64,000 nucleotides of DNA from an uncultured SAR86 cluster bacterium. Lineage in GTDB: Bacteria; Pseudomonadota; Gammaproteobacteria; Magnimaribacterales; AG-339-G14. The stretch spans positions 292,696 through 356,695 of the forward strand of contig CACJNS010000001.1 of the NCBI GenBank assembly GCA_902594855.1, written 5' to 3'. Position numbers and translations under genes: made by a program. The notes below the pieces were generated by a model. It had not been told where the DNA came from. It saw only the letters and a program-made list of their open reading frames with translations, and ran no database searches. Positions 55,871 to 63,681 of the stretch are shown here, in pieces (the first letter of the stretch is position 1; every line of letters begins with the position of its first letter).

Positions 55871-56730
55871 CCCAAATCGTAACCATAACGATCTTTTTGA
55901 ACTTTAAAGTATTCATCGTCGTCTTCGATCTTACCGTCCTCAATCCAAGCTTCTGGGCCGTCCTCATCATAAACTCTGATGTTATCTCTGGCATCTTGTT
56001 CGAGTAAATAATGCATCTTAGGATTCTCTGAAACGACTATTTCCTCCATGCACTTAGCTATATCGATTGGATCGCAACCTGTTTCCATTAAACCTTTAGT
56101 TATCATGCGCACTGTTCTTGATTGCAGCATTTCATAATGTTCCTTGTCTTCATCAGGTAGAGCATTTTTACCAAAAATAGGGGTTCTTACGACTCCAGGC
56201 TCCACTAATACTACTCGAATACCAAACTTAGCTACTTCGTGAGCCAAGGTTTCTGAAAGTCCGTTGAGTGCATATTTGCTGGCGCAATACGGACCTTGCA
56301 GAAAAAACGGGCGCCTGCCTGCTTGAGAGGAAATGTTGATAATAGTGCCAGAGCCTTTTACTCGCATGGTTGGAATCACTGCTTTCATCATTCGATAAGC
56401 ACCAAAATAATTGGTTTCCATGATCTCTCTGGCTTTATCTATAGAAGTATTCTCGACTGACATTCCGTGACCGATACCAGCATTGTTTATCAGCACATTG
56501 ATAGCTCCTACCTCGTCTGTTACTTTTTTGATTGTAGTATCAACTGAAGCTTGATCGGTTACATCGAGAGGCAGAACCATTGCGGAATCATTGCTTTGAT
56601 CAAGAGATTGAAGTCCTTCAGATGACTTTGGGTTTCTTGCCGTTGCGATGACTTGATAGCCTTTGGCACTAAAATGCTCCGCTGCTGCCAATCCAATGCC
56701 TGTGCTACATCCGGTTATAAATACGTTCAT
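55867..56730 (-). CDS. Short-chain dehydrogenase/reductase
   Basis: Classical SDR of 287 residues. Cofactor motif TGCSTGIG near residue 7, NNAGIGHG near 83, the catalytic Ser in INISSQAG and the Tyr-Lys pair in YCASKYALNG near 147. The arginine in ATARNPK points to NADP(H). The family acts on many ketones and alcohols; I cannot name the substrate. It diverges from the MAPEG gene. Confidence 0.85.
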   Translation of the reverse strand: MNVFITGCSTGIGLAAAEHFSAKGYQVIATARNPKSSEGLQSLDQSNDSAMVLPLDVTDQASVDTTIKKVTDEVGAINVLINNAGIGHGMSVENTSIDKAREIMETNYFGAYRMMKAVIPTMRVKGSGTIINISSQAGRRPFFLQGPYCASKYALNGLSETLAHEVAKFGIRVVLVEPGVVRTPIFGKNALPDEDKEHYEMLQSRTVRMITKGLMETGCDPIDIAKCMEEIVVSENPKMHYLLEQDARDNIRVYDEDGPEAWIEDGKIEDDDEYFKVQKDRYGYDLG

Positions 56731-56786
56731 GATTTACCTCTTTAAATTTTTTAATTTAATTGTCTATTGGGTTTAGAATACTCCTC

Positions 56787-57206
56787 ATGTTGGGAATATA
56801 TCAATCTTCGTTAATCGGTTTATGGTTCATCTTGGCTACAATCGTAGTTCAGGCAATGGTATTAATAAGAGTTCATCGCAGACAACCTGGATATAAGGTT
56901 GGGGTCATCGATCCTTCACTAGGACAGGAGTCTTTATTCTTCAGAGCGTATCGAACGTTTTGGAATTCGATGGAAAACATCATACCGCTTTTCGGTATGG
57001 CGATCCTTGCGTTGGTCTCCGGTTACAGTGCAACCAAACTATCGATTGTGGTTTGGACCTATGCGATTGCCAGAGTCTTTCACATGATTTTGTACTACAT
57101 GGTCGCTACCGATAAGAATCCGAGTGTGCGCAGTATCTTTTTCGGCATTGGCTTTTTGGCTACCTTTTATTTGATAATTGATTTAGGTCTGTATTTAGTT
57201 TTTTAA
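56787..57206 (+). CDS. MAPEG family integral membrane protein
   Basis: About 139 residues with four hydrophobic helices and the MAPEG pattern: an N-terminal helix, VLIRVHRRQPGYK loop, FWNSMENIIPLF, and ARVFHMILYYMVATDK with the family's arginine and tyrosines. Bacterial MAPEG proteins are often glutathione transferase or peroxidase-like, but function here is unknown. I chose the ATG at 56787; a TTG at 56760 would add nine residues. Confidence 0.8.
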   Translation: MLGIYQSSLIGLWFILATIVVQAMVLIRVHRRQPGYKVGVIDPSLGQESLFFRAYRTFWNSMENIIPLFGMAILALVSGYSATKLSIVVWTYAIARVFHMILYYMVATDKNPSVRSIFFGIGFLATFYLIIDLGLYLVF

Positions 57207-57246
57207 CCGCTTTCTTTTTTGTTCTTTTAAAGGTTTAATATTGCCC

Positions 57247-57537
57247 ATGAAATTTAAGCTGTTTGCAATTCTTTTTGCGCTCGTCTTTTCAGCGGGGATT
57301 ATCTCGCATGAGACATCGCATTTTGAAATGGATCACGGCGAGCACGCTCATAACGAGCATGAGGTTGAACTAACTGAAGATTGTTCAACTTGTTTAGCTG
57401 AACAAATTGAGTACGTGCATGAAGATACCGTTGTTAATCCAACAACCATATCTTTTGATTTCCTTGATGCTTATCAGCCAAGAGAAATCACCCTTTCTTA
57501 CAATCAACTCTCTATTCGCGCACCACCAAGAAATTAA
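57247..57537 (+). CDS. Small exported His-rich protein, possible metal binder
   Basis: A 96-residue protein with a signal peptide (about 17-20 residues). It then has a His/Glu-rich stretch (HETSHFEMDHGEHAHNEHEVE) broken across residues 22-44 and a CSTC pair. It ends in a region rich in Tyr, Arg and Pro. I do not recognise a named family with certainty; the size, signal and CxxC recall DUF2946-type proteins found beside metal-uptake TonB receptors. It lies 38 bp before the TonB receptor on the same strand, which suggests an accessory role in metal binding at the cell surface or periplasm. Confidence 0.7.
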   Translation: MKFKLFAILFALVFSAGIISHETSHFEMDHGEHAHNEHEVELTEDCSTCLAEQIEYVHEDTVVNPTTISFDFLDAYQPREITLSYNQLSIRAPPRN

Positions 57538-57575
57538 ATTTTATTTTTTTTAATTTTTAATTTTTTGGAGGTTTT

Positions 57576-59897
57576 GTGAAACATTTTATTTATTTTTTAT
57601 TAGTTCTATTCAGTGCTCAATATTTATTGGCGGATGATGTAGAAGAAATCGTAGTTACATCTTCTTTGATTGACGTGAAGCTTAGCGATGTTGGAGAGCC
57701 AGTTCATATCCTGTCTGGAGTTGATCTCGATGCGCAAGGGAGAGCGAGTCTGGGAGAATCCATTGATAGCTTGTTAGGTGTATCAAACGCAGATTATGGA
57801 TTTGCTACCGGTCAACCGGTCATTAGAGGATTATCTGGCAGCAGAGTCAAAATTCTTAAAAACGGAATGGTCAATAGAGACGTATCTGCTATTGGAGTGG
57901 ATCATCCCGTTGAGATCGATATGAATAACCTTGAACAAATTGAGGTTGTTAGAGGTCCTTCTTCGTTGCTATATGCCAACGGAGGTGTCGGTGGGATTAT
58001 CAATATTGTTGATAACACCATTGCCAGAAAAGATTTTGAAGGTGAAGAGATTAATCTAGATATCGAAGCTCAATCAGTAAACAAAGGAATAGCAACAGCT
58101 TTTGGTGCTCGTAATAACATCAATGGAGTTAACCTAAGCTATTCTTACGAGAACACAGATTTTGGTAATTACGAGATTCCAGATGGTAGTGTCATGCATT
58201 CAGAAGAAGAACATCATGACGAACATGAGGGTGAAGAAGAGCATCATGATGAGCATGAAGATGAGCACGAAGAAAAAGAATCTGGATACTTAAGTAACTC
58301 TGACTACGAACGTTTTTCTCATAAATTAGGTTTTTCAAAAGTTGAAGACTGGGGTTACATTGGTGGTTCAATAAATATTCTTGAAACGCATTACGGTATC
58401 CCTTATCACGGAGAAGGTCATGGCGGACACGGTGGTCACGATGAGCATGAAGGTGAAGAAGAGCACGAAGGCGAAGAAGGTCATGATGATGAGCACGAAG
58501 GTGAAGAAGGTCATGACGCTCATGAAGGCGAGAGAGTTTTCGCAGTTACTGATTCCAAAGAAGCTAATATCGAAGGTTCTTATGCCTTTGATGCAGGCGC
58601 TTTAAATAAAATTAACTATTTTCTCAGAAACACTAACTATTCATTAACTGAAGGTCATGCAGAAGCAGGTCACGATGAGCATGAAGGTGAAGAAGAGCAC
58701 GAAGGCGAAGAAGGTCATGATGATCATGAAGAAGAAGGTCCAACTACATTCTCTAATGATGCAATTGAGTTTGGGGCAATTTTAGATTTCTCAACAAACG
58801 ACTTGGGTCAAAAATTATCCATTAATCTTGCTAAGGAAGATACTTCTATAATCGGTCATGAGGCTTTCATGAATCCAACTCAATCTGATGAATACACCTT
58901 TGGTTATTTTATTTCTAAAGATTTAGGAGCTCACCACTTAGACTTCGGAGCTAGATATGATTCAGTAGCTAGGAAAGGTTCTTTGAGCGAACATGATGAG
59001 CATGAGCATGATGAGCACGAAGGTGAAGATGGTCACGACGAGCACGAGGGTGAAGAAGAGCACGAAGGCGAAGAAGAGCATGCTGAAAAAACTTTTTATG
59101 ACGTCAATATGGACAGCGCTAGTTTGGCTCTGACTTATTCTTACGATATTTTAGATGATGTCAGATTGTTAATTGGAGCAGCGTCAGTTCAAAGAGCGCC
59201 ATCAGCATTAGAGCTTTTCATGAACGGTCCTCACTTAGCTACCGGCAGGTTAGAAACTGGGAACGTTAATCTAAATTCAGAGAGATCTAACAACGTTGAT
59301 CTTACTTTAGAGTTTGACGTTGACAATTGGTTTGGAAACTTCTCGATTTATGCCAATAACGTAACTGATTACATCTATTTACAAGATGAAACTGAAGAAG
59401 ATCACGAAGAGGAAGGTCATGACGATCACGGTGGCCTAATCAAAGCAGATTATCTTCAGAAAGATGCTGAGTTCACCGGGTATGAGATAGAAGTTGGTAC
59501 GGTTATCGATGTTAACGATGGAGCGGTTGAGATTTCTATTGGAAGAGATTCAGTTGAAGGAAAATTTGCCACAGGAGGCTTCATTCCGCGCATGACGCCG
59601 AACAGAAATTTCTTTGATGTGTCATACAGAAACAATGATTTAAAAACTTCTTTGACTCTGAAAGATGTCGAGGAGCAAACCAAACTTGCTCTGAATGAAA
59701 CTGCAACAGGAGCATATCAAATGTTGAACTTCACCATCTCTGGTACAGTCGCATTGGATTCCGATGTTGATTTGAATCTTGCTTTCTTTGCATCAAATAT
59801 TCTTGATGAGGCAGCAAGGAATCATAATTCGTTTGTAAAAGATCAGGTCCCCTTGCCTGGCAGAAACGTAGGTTTGCGCTTTAGCTTACGATTCTAA
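57576..59897 (+). CDS. ZnuD-like TonB-dependent outer-membrane receptor with His-rich insertions
   Basis: A 773-residue TonB-dependent receptor, start GTG after a GGAGG ribosome site. Signal peptide about residues 1-19, then a TonB-box-like EEIVVTSS, a plug domain to about residue 145 (QPVIRGLSGSRVKILKNG, IEVVRGPSSLLYANGGVGG), and a beta-barrel ending in LPGRNVGLRFSLRF with C-terminal Phe. Five insertions rich in His, Glu and Asp sit at about residues 208-233, 278-318, 361-388, 470-505 and 605-620, consistent with extracellular loops. The fold and the His/Asp-rich loops match ZnuD-type zinc receptors. Other transition metals cannot be excluded from sequence. Confidence 0.88.
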   Translation: MKHFIYFLLVLFSAQYLLADDVEEIVVTSSLIDVKLSDVGEPVHILSGVDLDAQGRASLGESIDSLLGVSNADYGFATGQPVIRGLSGSRVKILKNGMVNRDVSAIGVDHPVEIDMNNLEQIEVVRGPSSLLYANGGVGGIINIVDNTIARKDFEGEEINLDIEAQSVNKGIATAFGARNNINGVNLSYSYENTDFGNYEIPDGSVMHSEEEHHDEHEGEEEHHDEHEDEHEEKESGYLSNSDYERFSHKLGFSKVEDWGYIGGSINILETHYGIPYHGEGHGGHGGHDEHEGEEEHEGEEGHDDEHEGEEGHDAHEGERVFAVTDSKEANIEGSYAFDAGALNKINYFLRNTNYSLTEGHAEAGHDEHEGEEEHEGEEGHDDHEEEGPTTFSNDAIEFGAILDFSTNDLGQKLSINLAKEDTSIIGHEAFMNPTQSDEYTFGYFISKDLGAHHLDFGARYDSVARKGSLSEHDEHEHDEHEGEDGHDEHEGEEEHEGEEEHAEKTFYDVNMDSASLALTYSYDILDDVRLLIGAASVQRAPSALELFMNGPHLATGRLETGNVNLNSERSNNVDLTLEFDVDNWFGNFSIYANNVTDYIYLQDETEEDHEEEGHDDHGGLIKADYLQKDAEFTGYEIEVGTVIDVNDGAVEISIGRDSVEGKFATGGFIPRMTPNRNFFDVSYRNNDLKTSLTLKDVEEQTKLALNETATGAYQMLNFTISGTVALDSDVDLNLAFFASNILDEAARNHNSFVKDQVPLPGRNVGLRFSLRF
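58434..58490 (+). repeat. 57-bp perfect direct repeat inside the TonB receptor gene, copy 1
   Basis: Starts GGTCACGATGAGCATGAAGG and is identical base for base with 58668-58724. It encodes GHDEHEGEEEHEGEEGHDD. The same motif family recurs less exactly at 58200-58275 and 58990-59090. Confidence 0.95.
58668..58724 (+). repeat. 57-bp perfect direct repeat inside the TonB receptor gene, copy 2
   Basis: Identical to 58434-58490, 234 bp downstream and in the same reading frame (234 is divisible by 3). Recombination between copies would delete one loop and a beta-hairpin segment without a frameshift. Confidence 0.95.
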
Positions 59898-59942
59898 AAA
59901 TGTGATGCTATCGCCCGATTAAGTTCGGGCGATATGTCATAC
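59898..59942 (+). repeat. Stem-loop repeat element, copy 1
   Basis: After TGTGATGC a 10-bp helix forms between TATCGCCCGA and TCGGGCGATA with a TTAAGT loop. An outer 5-bp helix pairs TGTGA with TCATA. It begins at the TonB receptor stop codon and ends 33 bp before the CobW-like GTPase start. A second copy lies at 61876-61920 with compensatory stem changes. No U-run follows on either strand, so it is not a standard terminator. Confidence 0.8.
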
Positions 59943-59975
59943 AAATAAATTTTAAAACCTTGGTAGGTGTAGAAC

Positions 59976-61181
59976 ATGGAAAATGTTATCAATTCAAAAC
60001 TCCCTGTAACTGTTTTATCAGGGTTTCTTGGTGCAGGTAAAACAACCGTACTAAGCAATATCTTAAATAATAGAGAAAACAAAAAAGTTGCCGTCATTGT
60101 TAATGATATGAGCGAAATAAATATTGATTCGGCAATTGTTCAAAATGAAGTTTCTTTAAACCGCAGTGAAGAAAAACTTGTTGAAATGAGCAATGGATGT
60201 ATTTGTTGCACACTTCGCGAGGATTTATTAGAAGAAGTAACTAAATTGGCTAAGGAAAACCGTTTTGACTATTTGGTTATTGAGTCAACGGGTATTTCAG
60301 AACCCTTGCCGGTTGCAGAAACTTTTACCTTCGCTGATGAAGATGGCATTTCTTTATCCGATGTTGCCAAGCTAGATACTATGGTAACTGTTGTGGATGC
60401 TGTAAATTTTATTAAAGATTACGATCAAGCTAAAAGCCTTCAAGAAGCAGGCGAATCTATGGGTGAGGATGATGAGCGAAGTGTGGCTGACTTGCTGGTT
60501 GATCAAGTGGAGTTTGCAGATATTATTCTTATCAGCAAAACTGATCTTGTCACCTCAAAAGAGGTAGAGCGTTTAACTGCCATCATAAAAACACTCAACA
60601 CGGATGCAAAAATCATTCCAATTGAAAACGGAAATGTAGAAATCGATGAGGTTCTGAATACTAATTCTTTTGACTTTGCGCGCGCGCAACAATCACCTGG
60701 CTGGCTTAAAGAAATGAGAGGTGAACATGTGCCTGAAACAGAGGAATACGGAATTTCGAGCTTTAGTTATGAAGCGCGCAGACCTTTCCATCCTGAAAAA
60801 TTTCATAATTTTCTTCATGGAACAGAAAAGTATGGAAAATTAATTCGTTCAAAAGGATATTTCTGGTTGGCCACTCGTCCAGAATTTGCCGGTCAATGGA
60901 GTCAAGCTGGAGGAATTGCTCGTTACGGTTTTGCGGGGATGTTTTGGAAAGCTGTTCCAGAAAAAGATTGGCCGCAGGAAGAAGAATATCTTGAGTCCAT
61001 CAAGAAACAATGGGTTGAGCCGTTTGGAGATATGCGTCAAGAATTAGTCTTTATTGGCCAAAGACTTCAAAAAGAAAAAATGATTGCTGCTTTGGATGCA
61101 TGTCTTTTAAGTGAGGAAGATGTTCTTAAAGGAAGAGAGTACTGGTCTACTTTCAATGATCCTTTTCCAGCGTGGAAGTAA
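59976..61181 (+). CDS. CobW/COG0523 GTPase, ZigA-type zinc metallochaperone
   Basis: A 401-residue G3E-family GTPase. Walker [10 protein letters not shown] at 16-24, the metal motif CICC at 75-78 in [12 protein letters not shown], SxGxSEP in ESTGISEP, and SKTDLV for guanine recognition. The C-terminal CobW_C domain has [13 protein letters not shown] and [11 protein letters not shown]. The subgroup is that of ZigA/YciC, zinc-transferring GTPases made under zinc limitation. The DUF1826 gene 18 bp downstream and the ZnuD-like receptor upstream support this. No clear Zur box was found in the 78 bp before it. Confidence 0.9.
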   Translation: MENVINSKLPVTVLSGFLGAGKTTVLSNILNNRENKKVAVIVNDMSEINIDSAIVQNEVSLNRSEEKLVEMSNGCICCTLREDLLEEVTKLAKENRFDYLVIESTGISEPLPVAETFTFADEDGISLSDVAKLDTMVTVVDAVNFIKDYDQAKSLQEAGESMGEDDERSVADLLVDQVEFADIILISKTDLVTSKEVERLTAIIKTLNTDAKIIPIENGNVEIDEVLNTNSFDFARAQQSPGWLKEMRGEHVPETEEYGISSFSYEARRPFHPEKFHNFLHGTEKYGKLIRSKGYFWLATRPEFAGQWSQAGGIARYGFAGMFWKAVPEKDWPQEEEYLESIKKQWVEPFGDMRQELVFIGQRLQKEKMIAALDACLLSEEDVLKGREYWSTFNDPFPAWK

Positions 61182-61199
61182 ATTGGAGATAAAAATATC

Positions 61200-61835
61200 A
61201 TGAGATCAATTTTTAGTAATAAGTTAGAAAGTTTTGCAAATATTTATTCAAAGGATATCGAACTAGTGTGCATGGCTCATCCTCAATCAAGCTATTTAGA
61301 TACTTTGGGAAAAAAAATTCTCAACACAAGGAAAGACCTCGAACTTCAATGGATTCAATCTCTAAATGATTTGAGAGTCGTAGATGAACTGCTACCAGCA
61401 TCGATTGATTCTGAAGCAAAAAAAATGCTCGCTGACCAAATAAAAGAGAGCTGCGGCATGCTGCATGAAACTTTAGATTGTAAGTACGTTGGGGTTAGGC
61501 TCTTAACCCTCGATAAACCCATGTGTCCTAGGTTTCATGTTGACCAAATTCCATGCAGATTGCTAATTACACTTTCTGGTGGTGGGACCGAATGGATCGC
61601 AAATGAAGATGTTGATTGGAAACTTTTTGACGACAGAACAAATCTTGATGCCCCATTAAAAGAAAAAAAGAAAGTAAAGCAATTTAAAGCTGGCGAATGG
61701 TCGTTGTTGAAAGGCGGAACTTGGCAAAGTCAGTTCAATGGTGTTGTCCACCGATCTCCAAACATAAATGAAGACAGATTAATGTTGTCTTTAGATCCTA
61801 TTTTTGATGAAGATCAATTCAAGATGTATGTATGA
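61200..61835 (+). CDS. DUF1826 protein of the zinc-starvation cassette
   Basis: A 211-residue protein. The core PMCPRFHVDQIPCRLLITLSGGGTEW, then EWSLLKGG and a HRSPNI motif, is the DUF1826 pattern: conserved Cys, His and Asp that could bind a metal in a double-stranded beta-helix-like fold. DUF1826 genes are repeatedly found beside ZigA-type GTPases under Zur control in proteobacteria. Biochemical role is unknown. ATG start with GGAGA nearby; same strand as the GTPase. Confidence 0.83.
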   Translation: MRSIFSNKLESFANIYSKDIELVCMAHPQSSYLDTLGKKILNTRKDLELQWIQSLNDLRVVDELLPASIDSEAKKMLADQIKESCGMLHETLDCKYVGVRLLTLDKPMCPRFHVDQIPCRLLITLSGGGTEWIANEDVDWKLFDDRTNLDAPLKEKKKVKQFKAGEWSLLKGGTWQSQFNGVVHRSPNINEDRLMLSLDPIFDEDQFKMYV

Positions 61836-61871
61836 CAAAAGCATTCATTCATAAGATTTAAATCACTAACC

Positions 61872-62639
61872 CTAGAAAATGTGATGCAACCACTCGATTA
61901 ATTTCGGGTGGTTCGTCACATCCAAGATGTATTCTTGTCCGCGACCTTTGCAATGCGTAATACATTCTTTCTTATCTACCCACTTGAGTCTGTTTAAAAA
62001 AGGGTCTGAATTTGCAAAATATTTCTTTGGTAATTGCCAAACAGAACGGGTTGCTTGATCTTTTGTTAGGATTAAATCTTTGTGAGTTTTTTTAAAATGT
62101 CCGAAACCTTTATGAGATGTTTTTTTATTTCCTAAGGTTAACTTTTTTGACCCAACGTAAAGGCAATTATTGTTGAATTTATAAAAAGCATGCGGATGCA
62201 TCTTTTTTTTATTTTTAAAGTATTCTTGAATCGCTTCATTGCCATCGATTATTTTATCTATTTGAAGCCAGCCAAAAATATGATGCAGGTCTTTTCCTTT
62301 TTCAAAGTAATTTTTAAACCAACCAAAAAATAAAAAAAGATCTCCAGGTCCAACTTGATTGTTTCGCAACTCGGATTGCGAACTGCTTGCTTGTCCAAAT
62401 AATCCTGTATCTAGATTTGGATCGTAATGACAATTATCATCTGGCTTACTTTTTGCCTTGGATTCTTTCAAGGCATCGATACACCTAATGCCATTAACGC
62501 TGACATCTTGAAACTTATCCGGGGCCGGTCCTGAGAAAGGAATGGGCAAAGAACATAACCTCCCATCAGAAAAAATAGGTGACGCAACACCGCCAGAAGA
62601 CGAATCAAAGCCTTTTCTGCTCAAAATGATTCTTTTCAT
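61872..62639 (-). CDS. Nmad3-like protein (putative nucleotide modification associated domain 3)
   Basis: A 255-residue protein starting at the ATG at 62639 (a TTG precedes it). The N-terminus MKRIILSRKGFDSSSGGVASPIFSDGRLCSLPIP closely matches what I recall of the Nmad3 family, proposed by computational work to belong with base-modification systems, often in phage or mobile settings. Later conserved-looking parts are LFLFFGWFK and FGWLQIDKII near 104-130, and a basic C-terminal half with LGNKKTSHKGFGHF. The sequence here is not accompanied by a glycosylase, kinase or methyltransferase. Its 3' end is built from the stem-loop repeat. Function unknown. Confidence 0.7.
   Translation of the reverse strand: MKRIILSRKGFDSSSGGVASPIFSDGRLCSLPIPFSGPAPDKFQDVSVNGIRCIDALKESKAKSKPDDNCHYDPNLDTGLFGQASSSQSELRNNQVGPGDLFLFFGWFKNYFEKGKDLHHIFGWLQIDKIIDGNEAIQEYFKNKKKMHPHAFYKFNNNCLYVGSKKLTLGNKKTSHKGFGHFKKTHKDLILTKDQATRSVWQLPKKYFANSDPFLNRLKWVDKKECITHCKGRGQEYILDVTNHPKLIEWLHHIF
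61876..61920 (+). repeat. Stem-loop repeat element, copy 2
   Basis: Same architecture and orientation as 59898-59942: TGTGATGC, a 10-bp helix AACCACTCGA/TCGGGTGGTT with a TTAATT loop, and an outer helix TGTGA/TCACA. About 31 of 41 aligned bases match copy 1. Three inner base pairs differ by changes on both sides and one by a G-U pair, so pairing is kept. It covers the last codons of the convergent Nmad3-like gene. Confidence 0.8.
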
Positions 62640-62688
62640 CAATTCATTATTGCATTAAATTATTGAGTGATTCTTTCAGTCTTAATAC

Positions 62689-63030
62689 GTGATTTATTTT
62701 ATCTATAACGCTGATGGCTCTTTTTTTGGAGAGATCAGCTACTTTCTAAAAAAACTCTCCGGTCGTGATAAGTGCAAACTATGCGATCTGAGTCATACTT
62801 TTATCTTTCAAAAAAAGTCCTGGGATGATTTCTTGAAAGAACTAGAGCGTCCTTATCAGGTCTTGCATATCAATGAGCTACCCGATTCTATAAAACAGCT
62901 AAACCTGACTTATCCTTCCATATTATTGGAAAAAAATGATTCCTTTGAGGAGCTAGTTTCAAGACAAGATTTTGAACAGATTGATAATTTATCTCAACTG
63001 AAACAGTCTCTTGAAGCTAAGATTAATTAA
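62689..63030 (+). CDS. Small CxxC protein of unknown function
   Basis: A 113-residue cytoplasmic protein starting at a GTG. The N-terminus MIYFIYNADGSFFGEISYF and the segment SGRDKCKLCDLSHTF resemble a widespread family of small bacterial proteins with a YNADSG start and a CxLC pair, for which I know no function. The CKLC could bind a metal. It lies between a Nmad3-like gene and an outer-membrane protein gene in the metal-related island. Confidence 0.6.
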   Translation: MIYFIYNADGSFFGEISYFLKKLSGRDKCKLCDLSHTFIFQKKSWDDFLKELERPYQVLHINELPDSIKQLNLTYPSILLEKNDSFEELVSRQDFEQIDNLSQLKQSLEAKIN

Positions 63031-63068
63031 CCTTCTTTTTTAGCCATCAATCATATACCATACCCTCC

Positions 63069-63671
63069 ATGGGTATAAAGGTGCTTGTATTTGCAATGCT
63101 TTTTTTCACGTTGAACAGTGAAGCGAGGCCTATTTCGTATTCGGGAGGTTCAACCTTGATGGCTTTTTCAGGGAACATGTATAACTCGCTCTATTATCAT
63201 TTCTCGCCTACTTATCGATATTCTCTTGGTGTTGAAAGCGTTGAAGATAAATTTTTTAATCAACAATACAGCTACTTCAGATTTACCTACCTACTAAGCA
63301 GGCGTAATACTGAGAGTTCTCAAGGAAACCTCTATTTCCAGTCTGGTCTTAGCTCAGATGGCCTGGATGGGCATTTCTATGGATTGCACGGAGACTGGGA
63401 GACTCGAAGATGGTTTATTGGCTTCAATTATCGGGATGTGAAAAATTCTCTGAAAAATTATACCGATCAATTTTTGCAAGTTGGGGTTGCTCCCTATTTG
63501 GGTGCTTACGGAGATTTTCATACCTGGATTATGATAAAAACAAAGAAAAATACTCTGCTTGGTGATTGGTCAACTTTTCCGGTTTTGAAATTTTTTAAAG
63601 GGAATTTTCTCATCGAATTTGGTTACAACGATCAAACAGAATGGGATGCCCATGTTATGTATAGGTTTTAA
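63069..63671 (+). CDS. Putative outer-membrane beta-barrel protein
   Basis: A 200-residue exported protein with a signal peptide (about 19 residues, ending EAR/A). The rest alternates hydrophobic and polar residues, is rich in Tyr, Phe and Trp, and ends in HVMYRF. The C-terminal Phe and aromatic spacing are those of small outer-membrane barrels. No named family recognised. It ends 10 bp before the His-rich HMA gene, suggesting a joint operon for metal handling at the envelope. Confidence 0.6.
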   Translation: MGIKVLVFAMLFFTLNSEARPISYSGGSTLMAFSGNMYNSLYYHFSPTYRYSLGVESVEDKFFNQQYSYFRFTYLLSRRNTESSQGNLYFQSGLSSDGLDGHFYGLHGDWETRRWFIGFNYRDVKNSLKNYTDQFLQVGVAPYLGAYGDFHTWIMIKTKKNTLLGDWSTFPVLKFFKGNFLIEFGYNDQTEWDAHVMYRF

Positions 63672-63681
63672 GGAGGCGTTT

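Noticed and set aside
59898-59942. Ordinary rho-independent terminator after the TonB receptor
   Set aside because: The hairpin lacks a following U-run on either strand and has a second, covarying copy 2 kb away, which a generic terminator would not explain.
59894-60097. Minus-strand reading frame ending ELNRAIASHF
   Set aside because: It runs antisense through the GTPase's Walker region and its similarity to the other site is explained by the stem-loop repeat, not by a gene.
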